Positions 28,285 through 37,349 of a stretch of 53,280 bases of DNA are shown piece after piece. The stretch's first letter is position 1. Each line of letters begins with the position of its first letter. The notes under the pieces are model-generated. The model worked only from the letters and a program-made list of their open reading frames with translations. It did not search any database and had not been told where the DNA came from. The position numbers were made by a program, and so were the translations under genes. This DNA comes from UBA1124 sp963933095 (GTDB lineage Bacteria > Pseudomonadota > Gammaproteobacteria > Pseudomonadales > Cellvibrionaceae): contig CAWVSV010000004.1 of NCBI GenBank assembly GCA_963933095.1, positions 1-53,280 of the forward strand, written 5' to 3'.

Positions 28285-28872
28285 ATGCATAAGAACCCAA
28301 TAAATATATTCACATTCGCCCTCATCGCAGCCGCTCTAATATGTCTCAGTGGCTGTAGCGGTTTAATTAGCGCTACCAGTGACGGCCCCGTTAACGGCGA
28401 CGCTGGTGAGCGTACTTGGGGCGCAGCCATCGACGACGAACAAATTGAAACTCTAGCATTAGTCAATCTTGGTAAAGCTAGCCGCGCCCTAGAGGAGGCC
28501 CACATTAACGTCACCAGCTTCAACGGTGTGGTGTTGCTATCGGGTGAAGTCTCTAGCAATGAGGTGCGCGCACTGGCTGGAAAAACCGTCGGCAAAATCA
28601 ACCGCGTACGTCAGGTTTATAATGAGCTGCAGGTGCACGACAAGACCTCTTTTTTTAGCCGCACCCATGACAGTTGGCTGACTTCCAAGGTCAAAAGTAA
28701 ACTGCTCGCCAATGGCGATATAGACAGCGGCCGTATTAAAGTAGTTACCGAAGACAATACCGTATTTATGATGGGCCTACTGACCAGCGCCGAGGCTGAC
28801 CAAGCGGTAAAAGTGGTCCGCGATACCGATGGTGTGCAAAAAATCGTAAAGGTCTTCGAATATATCGACTAA
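28285..28872 (+). CDS. dolP: DolP (YraP), outer-membrane lipoprotein with two BON domains
   Basis: DolP supports outer-membrane integrity and the BAM complex and localises to division sites in E. coli. The 195-residue product has a signal peptide with lipobox LSGCS (Cys24), followed by two BON domains. The first is at about residues 55-115 (INVTSFNGVVLLSGEVSS), the second at about 128-193 (IKVVTEDNTVFMMGLLTSAEAD). Length matches E. coli DolP. It is flanked on both sides by direct copies of the dispersed repeat, which leaves its promoter uncertain. Confidence 0.92.
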   Translation: MHKNPINIFTFALIAAALICLSGCSGLISATSDGPVNGDAGERTWGAAIDDEQIETLALVNLGKASRALEEAHINVTSFNGVVLLSGEVSSNEVRALAGKTVGKINRVRQVYNELQVHDKTSFFSRTHDSWLTSKVKSKLLANGDIDSGRIKVVTEDNTVFMMGLLTSAEADQAVKVVRDTDGVQKIVKVFEYID

Positions 28873-28884
28873 ATTCGGCACTAT

Positions 28885-29058
28885 CTACTTATGCTCAGGA
28901 CGAACAGCGTGTCGAGATTACAGGGATGTAATAACAAGACCCACTAAATGGCAGTTTTTTTGCTTCTAAAAATACTGTATACGCGCTATAAACTCCCTAT
29001 TTGTGCGCAGAGACTCCTTGCTCTCACGTAAAATACACTATCTTTCCAAGCACCCAAA
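28885..29058 (+). repeat. Dispersed intergenic repeat, copy C (after dolP)
   Basis: It shares CTTATGCTCAGGACGAAC and GAGATTACAGGGATG with copy B at its 5' part, and GTGCGCAG...CTCCTTGCTCT...AAGCACCCAAA at its 3' part. The middle has diverged. It starts 12 bp after the dolP stop codon. Confidence 0.65.
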
Positions 29059-29135
29059 CATACTGCCCATTCAGGTACCCACTGCCCAACAAATTCTGCG
29101 AGTGTTTTTAAAGCAGGATTTATTTGCTCTGGGTA

Positions 29136-29304
29136 GAAGGTACCTCATGCAAGGCGGGAGCATACAATAGGATATGACCGACTGTTGGCTTTCTTAAATC
29201 CTATAATCGACCACCACAGATGGTGAAAGTACAGATAACGCAGGAATAATTATCTACCCGTTCATCCTGACCATAAGCACGGCACCGACGCAGCTAGAGT
29301 CAAT
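29136..29304 (-). repeat. Dispersed intergenic repeat, copy D (after the thiolase gene)
   Basis: On the minus strand AGCTGCGTCGGTGCCGTGCT followed by TATGGTCAGGATGAACG matches the 5' part of copies B and C. GTCGGTCA and GCTCCC further on match copy A. It is the most diverged copy. It lies 9 bp past the thiolase stop, repeating the pattern of elements next to stop codons. Confidence 0.5.
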
Positions 29305-29313
29305 GCAGATAAT

Positions 29314-30492
29314 TTAACACCGCTCGAAAGCCATCGCAGTGGCTTCACCGCCACCTATGCACAGCGCAGCGACACCTTTTGACTTATTCAAGCGCTGCAA
29401 TGCAGCGATTAATGTCACTACTATGCGCGCGCCAGAGGCGCCAATGGGGTGACCCAGCGCGCAAGCGCCGCCGCTAATATTTAACTTACTCTGATTAATT
29501 TCGAGCTCATCGCGCGCAACCATGGCCACACAGGCAAAAGCTTCGTTAATCTCAAACAGATCAACGTCATCTTTTTGCCAGTTCGATTTAGCCAATACTT
29601 TTTTAATCGCACTCACAGGGGCCGTGGTAAACCATTGCGGTGCCTGCGCGTGCTGGGTTTGCGCCTTAATAACCGCGAGAACGTTCAAACCCTGTGCCAA
29701 CGCATCATCTTTACGCATTAACACCAGCGCTGCCGCACCATCAGCAATAGAGCTTGAATTGGCAGCAGTAACCGAACCCTGTTTTTTAAAGGCCGGTTTT
29801 AGTTGCGGGATTTTCTCAGGTTTAGCGCAGCCCGGTGATTCATCGACTGCAACCACGGTATCGCCATTGCGACCGCTCACTTTTACCGGCGCTATCTCAC
29901 CTACAAAATCACCGCGGTAGATAGCACTTTGCGCACGCATCAGAGATTGAAGGGCATAGGCATCTTGATCAGCGCGGCTGTAATCGTATTTATCGACACA
30001 AGCTTCGGCAAAAACCCCCATCAACTCACCCGCTGCAGCATCCTGCAAGCCGTCGTAGAAAACGCTATCAAGAAGCTCGCCATGCCCCAGTCGATAACCC
30101 TCACGCGCTTTTGGCAACAAGTAAGGCGCACCACTCATACTCTCCATGCCACCAGCCACCACCACATCAGCGTCACCCGAGATAAGTGCTTGGCGCGCCT
30201 GCATAATCGCTTTCATACCCGAGCCGCATACCTTATTTAAGGTGGTGCAAGGTATCGACTCAGGTAAACCCGCCGCCAGCGCCGCCTGCCTTGCTGGCGC
30301 CTGCCCCAAACCAGCACTGAGCACGCAGCCCATCAATACCTCGCTAACGTCTTTAGCCGCAACACCGGCGTTCAGCAGCGCCGCTTTAATAGCCACTGCG
30401 CCCAGTTCTGTGGCACTCAAAGTGCTCAGCGCGCCCTGAAAAGCGCCCATAGGCGTTCGTGCGATACCAACCACTGCCACTTCAACAACCAT
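29314..30492 (-). CDS. Acetyl-CoA acetyltransferase (biosynthetic-type thiolase)
   Basis: Thiolases of this type join or split acetoacetyl-CoA and acetyl-CoA. The 392-residue cytoplasmic protein carries the full catalytic set: Cys89 (NKVCGSGMKA), His348 (ALGHPIGASGAR) and Cys378 (CIGGGEATAMA). Length and motifs fit the AtoB/PhaA group; sequence alone does not say whether it serves ketone-body use, polyhydroxybutyrate or fatty-acid breakdown, and no phaB or phaC is nearby. A GGAG ribosome binding site precedes the ATG. It stands alone as a transcription unit. Confidence 0.95.
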   Translation of the reverse strand: MVVEVAVVGIARTPMGAFQGALSTLSATELGAVAIKAALLNAGVAAKDVSEVLMGCVLSAGLGQAPARQAALAAGLPESIPCTTLNKVCGSGMKAIMQARQALISGDADVVVAGGMESMSGAPYLLPKAREGYRLGHGELLDSVFYDGLQDAAAGELMGVFAEACVDKYDYSRADQDAYALQSLMRAQSAIYRGDFVGEIAPVKVSGRNGDTVVAVDESPGCAKPEKIPQLKPAFKKQGSVTAANSSSIADGAAALVLMRKDDALAQGLNVLAVIKAQTQHAQAPQWFTTAPVSAIKKVLAKSNWQKDDVDLFEINEAFACVAMVARDELEINQSKLNISGGACALGHPIGASGARIVVTLIAALQRLNKSKGVAALCIGGGEATAMAFERC

Positions 30493-30921
30493 TAGCGAAC
30501 TCCATACCTTCTGTTATAACCCATAATTTTAACGCGATAAGATCACTGCATTTCGATTTTATTACAACAACCAAATTATAATGAATGCCCCGACCATAAA
30601 ATTGTATGAAGCGGGGTTATATGATCACTCTTCATAAAGCTCAAAGGTCACAGTTTTTACGTATAATTATTGCACTACAAAAAGGCGGCATCGCAAACAG
30701 AACGTGGCTCTATACCGCCATCGTCAGGGCTCAAAGTGAAGTTAATATCATAGGTACTGAAAAATATTTTTGAGTCATTACCGATAACCTCAGTAACACA
30801 CATAAACAAAACAGCTATCTTACTGAGTTATCGCGCTATTAAATTATGGGCAATATGTCTCATAGAAAAGACCGTTCTGTGCCATTAACGGACAGTCAGA
30901 GCTAGCTCCAGCAATGCCCGC
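30493..30921. other. 429-bp spacer between the thiolase and DHH genes
   Basis: I found no gene, RNA or repeat here. It should contain the thiolase promoter on the minus strand, and it is moderately AT-rich. Confidence 0.5.
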
Positions 30922-31962
30922 CTAATCAAATACCGCAATTCGTAATTCCAGAATATGGCAATATTCAAGCATTGTTGTAAGCTGGCATAGCATTAAATCT
31001 TGTTCATTGATCGGTAGTTGTGAAAATAATTCTGTGTTGAAAAAAGTCTCTAATGCTGCAATCTTTAGCTGGAGTTCTAGATGCTCATTGACTGCTTGCA
31101 CTTGGTGAGGCTGCAAGTTTACATCCATAGGTGTTGCCAGATTACCCAGTTGGTCTATTGGCAACATAAAGCCAGCCGCATGCTTATGCCCACCCCCACC
31201 AAACTTTGACGCGATTAAGGAAACGTCAACACCGTCCGCTGCTGATCTTAGACTGTAGCCTCGACCTTTTGGTGAATCGGAGTAGCAGGCTGCAAAAGGC
31301 TCGCCCTCACCTAAAATATTTCCGGCATCAGAGCTAAACATAAAAGGTGCGTTGAGAACGGGCACGTCATAACCGGCGATCACTGTGCGAGAGGCTGCGG
31401 AGGCAATCAACTCGCGTATATCTTTAGCATGTTTACGCTCGATGGCTTGCCCTTCTTCTCTCAGTGTTTGAGGATCTATATCAAGCAGCAGGCTTTCCCA
31501 CAGAGGAAACTCAAACGGATGTGAAAACACACACGCTTGCACCTCGCGAGTACCGTCGAGTTCAAACTTCCATAGGTCTCTGTCCTGAACGTGCAACAAA
31601 AGCTGCGGTACTGGCCGCTCGGGTAAAAAATGTTGCCACGCCATTACCGCGCCACTGCGCTCCATATCAAAAATAGCAGTGATGTTATCTACTCTATTTG
31701 ACAGGTCAGAAAAATCGATATGAGCGCTTTTATGGTGGTCGAGAATCAAAATTGACTCTGCCTGACCGGCCATTTGAATTAACACTTCGCGCTTATAAGA
31801 GAAGTCTACAATGATAACGCTACGACCAGTAACGTCAGGAGGGAGTTGGCCGTGACGACCCGCATGAAAATCAACATTTTCAGCGCCCAATGCAATACGA
31901 ACAGCCGTAGCAGCCCCAAAGCCGTCGGCGCAATTACCATGGTAGATACATAGTTTTTTCAT
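30922..31962 (-). CDS. DHH/DHHA1-family phosphoesterase
   Basis: The 346-residue protein has the family's metal motifs in order: HGNCADGFGAA near residue 9 (in place of the DHDxD form), VDFSY at about 53, LDHHKSAH at about 75 (the DHH box), and a C-terminal DHHA1 glycine motif GGGHKHAAGF. Such enzymes use Mn2+ to cleave phosphodiester bonds in oligonucleotides or nucleotide second messengers. It is not RecJ, which is much longer, and the substrate cannot be read from sequence. It is a lone gene without a clear ribosome binding site. Confidence 0.85.
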   Translation of the reverse strand: MKKLCIYHGNCADGFGAATAVRIALGAENVDFHAGRHGQLPPDVTGRSVIIVDFSYKREVLIQMAGQAESILILDHHKSAHIDFSDLSNRVDNITAIFDMERSGAVMAWQHFLPERPVPQLLLHVQDRDLWKFELDGTREVQACVFSHPFEFPLWESLLLDIDPQTLREEGQAIERKHAKDIRELIASAASRTVIAGYDVPVLNAPFMFSSDAGNILGEGEPFAACYSDSPKGRGYSLRSAADGVDVSLIASKFGGGGHKHAAGFMLPIDQLGNLATPMDVNLQPHQVQAVNEHLELQLKIAALETFFNTELFSQLPINEQDLMLCQLTTMLEYCHILELRIAVFD

Positions 31963-32183
31963 GAATTAAAACACTCTAATTACGTGCAATGAAAATTTAA
32001 CTCGATTAAATGTTAACACTAAGAAACGGCGGGACTTCAATAATGATCGGATGCTGATACTGGCACCAAGCGAACGGCCGAAATTACTTAAGCAACCGGA
32101 AGGTCGGAAATACACTATTTACACAGAGCACAAAATGTCAGGTTATTTATCAATATGCCCCCCGTTTTTGAAGATAAGCCACC

Positions 32184-33974
32184 CTACCCCAGCACTTTAA
32201 ATTGCAATTTAACGAGCCGCTGATAAAGCACACAAGTGGCCATTAGTGATTGGTGGTCACCCACCTCAACTAACTTACCTTGCGCCAGCACAGCAATTTG
32301 ATCGGCATGCTGAATAGTGGATAATCGATGGGCAATGATAATAGTAGTACGCCCCCGCATTAGAGCCTTTAACGCCTGTTGTACATGTCGCTCGCTCTCG
32401 CTGTCTAGAGCACTAGTGGCTTCATCTAATAGCAAAATTTTGGGGTCTTTTAAGATAGCCCTGGCAATGGCGATACGCTGACGCTGGCCTCCGGAGAGTC
32501 TGACACCGCGCTCGCCTAAGTAACTGTTATAGCCTTGCGGAAGCTGCTCGATGAAGTCGTGTGCATAGGCTTTTTTGGCCGCTTCAATCACTTCAGCATC
32601 GGAGGCATTGCTCTTACCGTAGCGAATATTGTGGAACACATCGCTGCTAAACAATGCTGGCTGCTGTGGCACCAACGCCATTTGCTGGCGCAGGTCTTGT
32701 GGATCTAACTGGCGCAGATCGGTGCCACCGAGCGTAATATGACCGAATTGAGGATCATAGAAACGCTGTAGTAATTCGAACAAGGTGGTCTTACCAGAAC
32801 CCGATGGGCCTACCAGGGCCAGTACCTTACCCTGCTGAGCGACTAAATGGAGTGCATCTGTAGCAGCCAGATTGGGTCGTGACGGGTAGTTAAAACTGAC
32901 CGCATTGAAAACCACCTCGGCCGATAAACTAGAAGCCACTACCGCGTTGCCTACCGGCGGCAATATAGCGCTTTGAACCTGCAACAACTCCAGTAACCGT
33001 TCCGTAGCGCCTGCGGCTCGCTGCAATTCACCCACCACTTCAGAAATAGTTGCCAGCGATGATGCCACCAATATCGCGTAAAAGACAAATGCGCCCAGAT
33101 CACCGCCAGAGAGTGTGCCGGCAATCACATCACTGCCGCCTACCCACAGCATGCCCGTGATGGCGCCGAATACAATCACGATCACGGCGGCAATGAGAGT
33201 GGCGCGCTGCTGTACTCGGCGGCGACCAATCGCGAAAGTCTTTTGCACCTCTGCGGCAAAGCTAGAGCGCTCTTCGCGCTCACGACTGTAGCTTTGCACT
33301 GTTTTAATATGTTCAATGGCCTCGCCAGCATAACTGCCGACATCGGCCATAGAGTCCTGACTCTTGCGCGACAGCGCCCGCACTCGGCGACCGTAAAATA
33401 TAATGGGCACAAGAATAAATGGCACGGCCGCTAATACAATCAGCGTCAGTTTGATATTGGTGGCAAACAGCATGATGATTGCGCCAATGCACATCAATAC
33501 ACTGCGTATGGCCATAGAAAAGGAGGAGCCAATAATGCTCTGTAATAGGGTAGTGTCAGTGGTAATACGCGACATAATATCGCCGCTGCCATGAGTTTCA
33601 AAATAGCTGGGATGCAACCCAACCACATGATTAAACACGGCCAAACGAATGTCTGCACTGACCCGCTCGCCAAGCCATGACACCAAATAAAATCGCGCAA
33701 AAGTACCGATGGCAATCAGTACAATGATTGCCATCAGAAATTGAATAGCGGCTTCTAAATCGGCCTGTGACTGCTGAGCAAAACCCTGATCAATCAACAT
33801 GCGCACGCCCTGACCCACCGACAACATTAAAGCGGCAGTACATAACAGCGCCGCCACAGCAGCCAGCACACGCACTTTGTAGGGCCTAATAAAAGTGATC
33901 AGCTCAAAAATAATACTCAAATTTTTAGTCTTTTTAGGCTTATCAGCGGCGAGCATTGGATTGTCTAACGACAT
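32184..33974 (-). CDS. MsbA-like ABC exporter (fused membrane and ATPase domains)
   Basis: The 596-residue half-transporter has six membrane segments in residues about 20-305 and an ATPase domain with Walker A VGPSGSGKTTL, signature LSGGQRQRIAIARA, Walker B ILLLDEATSALD and the switch His in IIAHRLST. It would work as a homodimer in the inner membrane, probably moving a lipid or amphipathic compound. A frame extends to 34016, but the ATG at 33974 has AGGT upstream and starts MSLDNPML, so I prefer it. It belongs to the MsbA-related exporters rather than MsbA itself; no lpxK is adjacent. Substrate is unknown. Confidence 0.88.
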   Translation of the reverse strand: MSLDNPMLAADKPKKTKNLSIIFELITFIRPYKVRVLAAVAALLCTAALMLSVGQGVRMLIDQGFAQQSQADLEAAIQFLMAIIVLIAIGTFARFYLVSWLGERVSADIRLAVFNHVVGLHPSYFETHGSGDIMSRITTDTTLLQSIIGSSFSMAIRSVLMCIGAIIMLFATNIKLTLIVLAAVPFILVPIIFYGRRVRALSRKSQDSMADVGSYAGEAIEHIKTVQSYSREREERSSFAAEVQKTFAIGRRRVQQRATLIAAVIVIVFGAITGMLWVGGSDVIAGTLSGGDLGAFVFYAILVASSLATISEVVGELQRAAGATERLLELLQVQSAILPPVGNAVVASSLSAEVVFNAVSFNYPSRPNLAATDALHLVAQQGKVLALVGPSGSGKTTLFELLQRFYDPQFGHITLGGTDLRQLDPQDLRQQMALVPQQPALFSSDVFHNIRYGKSNASDAEVIEAAKKAYAHDFIEQLPQGYNSYLGERGVRLSGGQRQRIAIARAILKDPKILLLDEATSALDSESERHVQQALKALMRGRTTIIIAHRLSTIQHADQIAVLAQGKLVEVGDHQSLMATCVLYQRLVKLQFKVLG

Positions 33975-34182
33975 AGCGTTACCTGAGTTATAGATCGGCT
34001 GCGGTCTTGGCAGCATTGTCTACGTAAAATAATAATAGGTTCAAAATTAACTGCCCCAGCACTACTTTCTGGTTCTTTAACACTGCCAGCAAATAATGAT
34101 ATTCGTAAAATAAAAATTTAGCATCGCAGGGCTATACGCTAATCACTTATGCATACTCGACCACAGAACAGCGAGATGCATA

Positions 34183-34223
34183 AAAAAAGGGCGTCGATAG
34201 TGTGCCTATCGACGCCCTTTTTT
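34183..34223 (-). terminator. Strong intrinsic terminator after efpL
   Basis: An 18-bp perfect stem (AAAAAAGGGCGTCGATAG and its complement) surrounds a 5-nt loop, with T-runs on both strands. It starts 18 bp past the efpL stop codon and would also stop transcription coming the other way. Confidence 0.92.
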
Positions 34224-34241
34224 ATCTATCTCGCCAAATAA

Positions 34242-34814
34242 TTACTTGTCGGCGCGGCCCATAAACTTGCGTTCTTCAACATTGATCTTAATCTTGTCGC
34301 CAGTGGAAATATGCTCAGGGACACTGACGGTTAGCCCAGTAGTCAAGATCGCTGGTTTGGTACGCGATGTGGCCGAACCCCCTTTAATAGAGGGGTCGGT
34401 CTCAGAAATTTCAAGCTCAACACTGCTTGGCATATCCAGCGCTACCGCTGCGTCATTCACCAAGATCGCTTGAATACCATGGGTTTCTTCATTGATAAAC
34501 AACAATTCGTCGGCTATGGATTCTTTGTTGAAGTTGTAAGGGGTGTAGTCTTCGTTGTCCATAAACACGTACTCATCGCCGTCGATGTAGGAAAACATCA
34601 CCTGGCGACGGATAAGATCGGCTTCGGGCAACATTTCCGAGTCCTTAAAGGTCTCGTCAATCTTGTTGCCAGTAACCACATCGTACATACGCATGCGGTA
34701 GAGACTACCACCAGCGCGGCCCTGAGGGACCGAGCGTTCGATATCACGAACAATATAGGTACCGCCGTTGTATTCGATTGCGGAGTTCTTCTTAACGTCA
34801 CTGGCCTTAGGCAT
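34242..34814 (-). CDS. efpL: EfpL (YeiP), elongation factor P-like protein
   Basis: EF-P-like proteins bind the ribosome between the P and E sites and relieve stalling at prolines and related motifs. The 190-residue, three-domain protein matches E. coli YeiP throughout, with SYIDGDEYVFMDNEDYTPYNF and the C-terminal IKINVEERKFMGRAD. The tip loop reads VPQGRAGG with Arg33, as in EfpL, where classical EF-P has the modified Lys34. This separates it from EF-P proper, which would be encoded elsewhere. A strong terminator follows. Confidence 0.93.
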   Translation of the reverse strand: MPKASDVKKNSAIEYNGGTYIVRDIERSVPQGRAGGSLYRMRMYDVVTGNKIDETFKDSEMLPEADLIRRQVMFSYIDGDEYVFMDNEDYTPYNFNKESIADELLFINEETHGIQAILVNDAAVALDMPSSVELEISETDPSIKGGSATSRTKPAILTTGLTVSVPEHISTGDKIKINVEERKFMGRADK

Positions 34815-35071
34815 AAGTCGATCCTGTGGTATGGATAATTATTAGCGTTGCACAGATTATATAGCCTCGCCAGCCCTTGTCTATGGTGCTTTGAGGAGTG
34901 TTTAGGGGTATTACAAATATAAGGGTGCACTGGCGCTGTGTGATGCAATATTAGGCCAATATAAAACACGCATTTTTTTCTGTGTGCAAAGACCGGCGTG
35001 ATCCAGTTGCCAAACTATGAGCTTGAAACTTGATGCCGCAGGCTAGCGACAATAATGATTGAATCTATTAT

Positions 35072-35761
35072 TTAACCTATTGCTGCCATCTTTTGTATGA
35101 TGTTAGAACACAGGTATGGGCTGGACTGTGCAATGAAATGCCCACCTGAGACCCTAACTACCTCCAGGTTATTGAACACTGAGGTCACGGCCGCTACGGC
35201 TTTATTAGCAACCAAATAATCATGACTTGGCCGAATATAGACGCTGGGAATATTGTAAAGCTTACTGGGTGTATGCAACTGGCTTATATTCTTCAGGCGC
35301 TGCTTAAGTGTGTGCTGATCAGTAAGGCGTATTGACTCAAATACTGGGTCAATGTGCTCAGGGGCCCCTGCCCCCGCAAAACCGACTCGATTCACCAAAT
35401 ATCGACTCAGTCGATGGGGCTTCAGTAACGAGACGGGTAAATACCCTGCAAGCCTTGAAATTAACGACGGTGCCGAAACAAAACTGGCGAGAAACACTAC
35501 TGCGCGCACTGCGGCGTTTGATACACCACACCACTCATAAGCCAGACGCCCGGAATAAGACTCGGCCACCAGTACTAGATCAGTACCAACATATCTAGCG
35601 GCAAGCTCTATTGCCTGCTCGTGATAGGTTCTAGCCGATAAGTCGTTTAAACAAATAACGTCAACCTCGAGATCATTCGGCAGTGCCTTTAACAGCCCAT
35701 TAAAGAGCAAGCCAGTTCCATCGAGCCCTGGTAACAGTATTATTTTCAAATGAGTACCCAA
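35072..35761 (-). CDS. Alpha/beta hydrolase-fold protein
   Basis: The 229-residue protein begins with the strand and oxyanion-loop pattern IILLPGLDGTGLLF. It has a nucleophile elbow AESYSG (Ser68), an acid Asp181 in RPSHDYLV, and His208 in SGGHF, giving a complete Ser-Asp-His triad. No signal peptide is seen, so it probably acts in the cytoplasm. It lies 10 bp downstream of a ceramidase-like membrane hydrolase gene, and the two are likely one operon, suggesting lipid or ester metabolism. The substrate is not known. Confidence 0.85.
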   Translation of the reverse strand: MGTHLKIILLPGLDGTGLLFNGLLKALPNDLEVDVICLNDLSARTYHEQAIELAARYVGTDLVLVAESYSGRLAYEWCGVSNAAVRAVVFLASFVSAPSLISRLAGYLPVSLLKPHRLSRYLVNRVGFAGAGAPEHIDPVFESIRLTDQHTLKQRLKNISQLHTPSKLYNIPSVYIRPSHDYLVANKAVAAVTSVFNNLEVVRVSGGHFIAQSSPYLCSNIIQKMAAIG

Positions 35762-35771
35762 AACAAACTAC

Positions 35772-36569
35772 TTAATGACCTAAAGCGCTGTTGCTCTGCT
35801 GATAGGACTTCAACAACATATAAAGCCCTAGAGCAGGTAACACATGCTTAATTGAATGCCCGCTAACCACAATAAGAGCCTCATGTATCTGGGCGTCAAA
35901 ATACTCAACAAGCTTTGCCATCAGATAGCAGGCCAGTAATAACCAATACTTAGACGCTGTGCCATAACTGGATTTAAACAGCAGCAAAATAACCGGCATG
36001 GTCGCTAATGGAAAAAACTGTACAACCATGTATAACCGAAGGTCACCCACGCCGTTTAACTCGGTATAACGCCAATAAAATACCGAGACAAGACCCACAA
36101 ACAGCAGCGGAAAAAGCAATAATTTACCTAGCTTAGGCGATACGTATTCACTAATTATGATCGAATAAAACGCCATAAAAGCCAGCGCCATGGGCAGCCG
36201 GTCCCATACCAAAGTAAGGTTGTTGGGCTGTAAATGATAATAGCTCGAACCAATACCGACTAAAGCACTAGCAATAAACAAGATGCTATAGGCAAGCAAA
36301 TTTGACTGAACAATTGCATAGTCACTAGGTTTAGGCGCCCTGAAGGCAACAAGGCCTAACAAGCCAACCACCAAAAAGGGAACATTCGAGATAACGTTGA
36401 AAAAATTGGGGATACACCAATGCAGCTGCGTATCTGAAAAATTATGATACTGAGCATCTTGCGGCAGCCGGTCATAAATTAGATAGGCCGCAGTGGTCAA
36501 CAACCCGATAACACAGATCAAACCTAGCCCGATGGCTTCTTTTCTAGTGTTTAACATAAACCTGAACAC
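35772..36569 (-). CDS. Alkaline ceramidase-like (CREST superfamily) membrane hydrolase
   Basis: The 265-residue protein has about seven membrane segments and conserved residues spaced as in alkaline ceramidases: Ser108-x3-His112, Asp123 eleven residues on, and His238-x3-His242, which together form the intramembrane zinc site. NxxxISN near residue 58 is also conserved. The family hydrolyses amide bonds in ceramides or similar lipids; most bacteria lack sphingolipids, so the real substrate may be another amide-linked lipid. The gene is first in a two-gene operon with an alpha/beta hydrolase. Confidence 0.85.
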   Translation of the reverse strand: MFRFMLNTRKEAIGLGLICVIGLLTTAAYLIYDRLPQDAQYHNFSDTQLHWCIPNFFNVISNVPFLVVGLLGLVAFRAPKPSDYAIVQSNLLAYSILFIASALVGIGSSYYHLQPNNLTLVWDRLPMALAFMAFYSIIISEYVSPKLGKLLLFPLLFVGLVSVFYWRYTELNGVGDLRLYMVVQFFPLATMPVILLLFKSSYGTASKYWLLLACYLMAKLVEYFDAQIHEALIVVSGHSIKHVLPALGLYMLLKSYQQSNSALGH

Positions 36570-37349
36570 TCGTAATAACTCAACGGACCAAAAAGGGTAA
36601 TGACTGCACTTGTTAAAAAATATTTATATCATATTCAACCATAAATTGATCCACAGCCCCCCCCCAATTAGCTACAGTGCATCTTATGGCCAAGGACTCA
36701 GATTCCACCAGCATGCAGTTTGAATACGCTCGCGACTCTATTTTTAATATAAACCATGTCAGAATCAGAGACGCTATGATCTGCTGCTGCAATTTTTTTA
36801 ATGTTGTTATACCCAGGAATGCGCTGATATAGCGCCGCCACCGTTTCCGCTGTCAAGATATGGCGAGGCCTGCAATTCTAGGCACATATGAGCAATAGTA
36901 AATAAACATCACCGAGAAGCTGATTCTGGTATCGGTCAGTCAAATAAAGTGGTGTGTAGGGCTATCTATATAGCTATGTGCACAGCTATGTATTAACGGC
37001 AGCCCGCGACCAGTTGACTCGAAATTATGGCTCAAAGGTGTGACTTACTTGTGGCAATATTGAATTTAATCGCTGTTTCAAAATAGCAGGGCTTTATGAC
37101 TGAGCCCCTTTAACTCCGGTCTTAATGTCAGTATTAACTCGAGCGGTAGTTGGATATAATGACACGTAAATATCCACTAGTTAGCTTATATCCTTGTAAT
37201 AAACGTTAACTCACTCTCGGTATTCATGGGTGATTAGTCACTCACATTAAACATCTATTCAATACAATTTTTCATATTGAATACTGCTGGTATCGAGGTG
37301 TTATCAGCTAATTTTTTAAAACATTCAAAAATTCGAGTAGGCAATAGAC
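36570..37349. other. 780-bp spacer, mostly without features
   Basis: It holds a run of nine C at 36657-36665, about 90 bp ahead of the ceramidase-like gene. There is also a short minus-strand frame (36698-36856) that reads like a protein fragment. Nothing else was recognised. Base composition is AT-rich and suggests decayed genes. Confidence 0.45.
36698..36856 (-). pseudogene. Possible small gene or gene remnant (52 codons, TTG start)
   Basis: From a TTG at 36856 the frame reads MTAETVAALYQRIPGYNNIK and ends FKLHAGGI before TGA. The composition looks protein-like, but there is no ATG and a stop lies seven codons before the TTG. I do not recognise the sequence. It may be a surviving piece of a longer gene or a chance frame. 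Confidence 0.25.

Larger units (their letters stand above)
28873..29313. other. 441-bp spacer after dolP, mostly dispersed repeats
   Basis: No credible gene was found. The space is filled by repeat copies C (plus direction) and D (minus direction) arranged tail to tail, with about 80 bp of unassigned sequence between them. Confidence 0.6.

Noticed and set aside
36961..36995. Short AGCTATG-type inverted repeats upstream of the methyltransferase gene
   Set aside because: Imperfect, very short and in AT-rich DNA; expected by chance.
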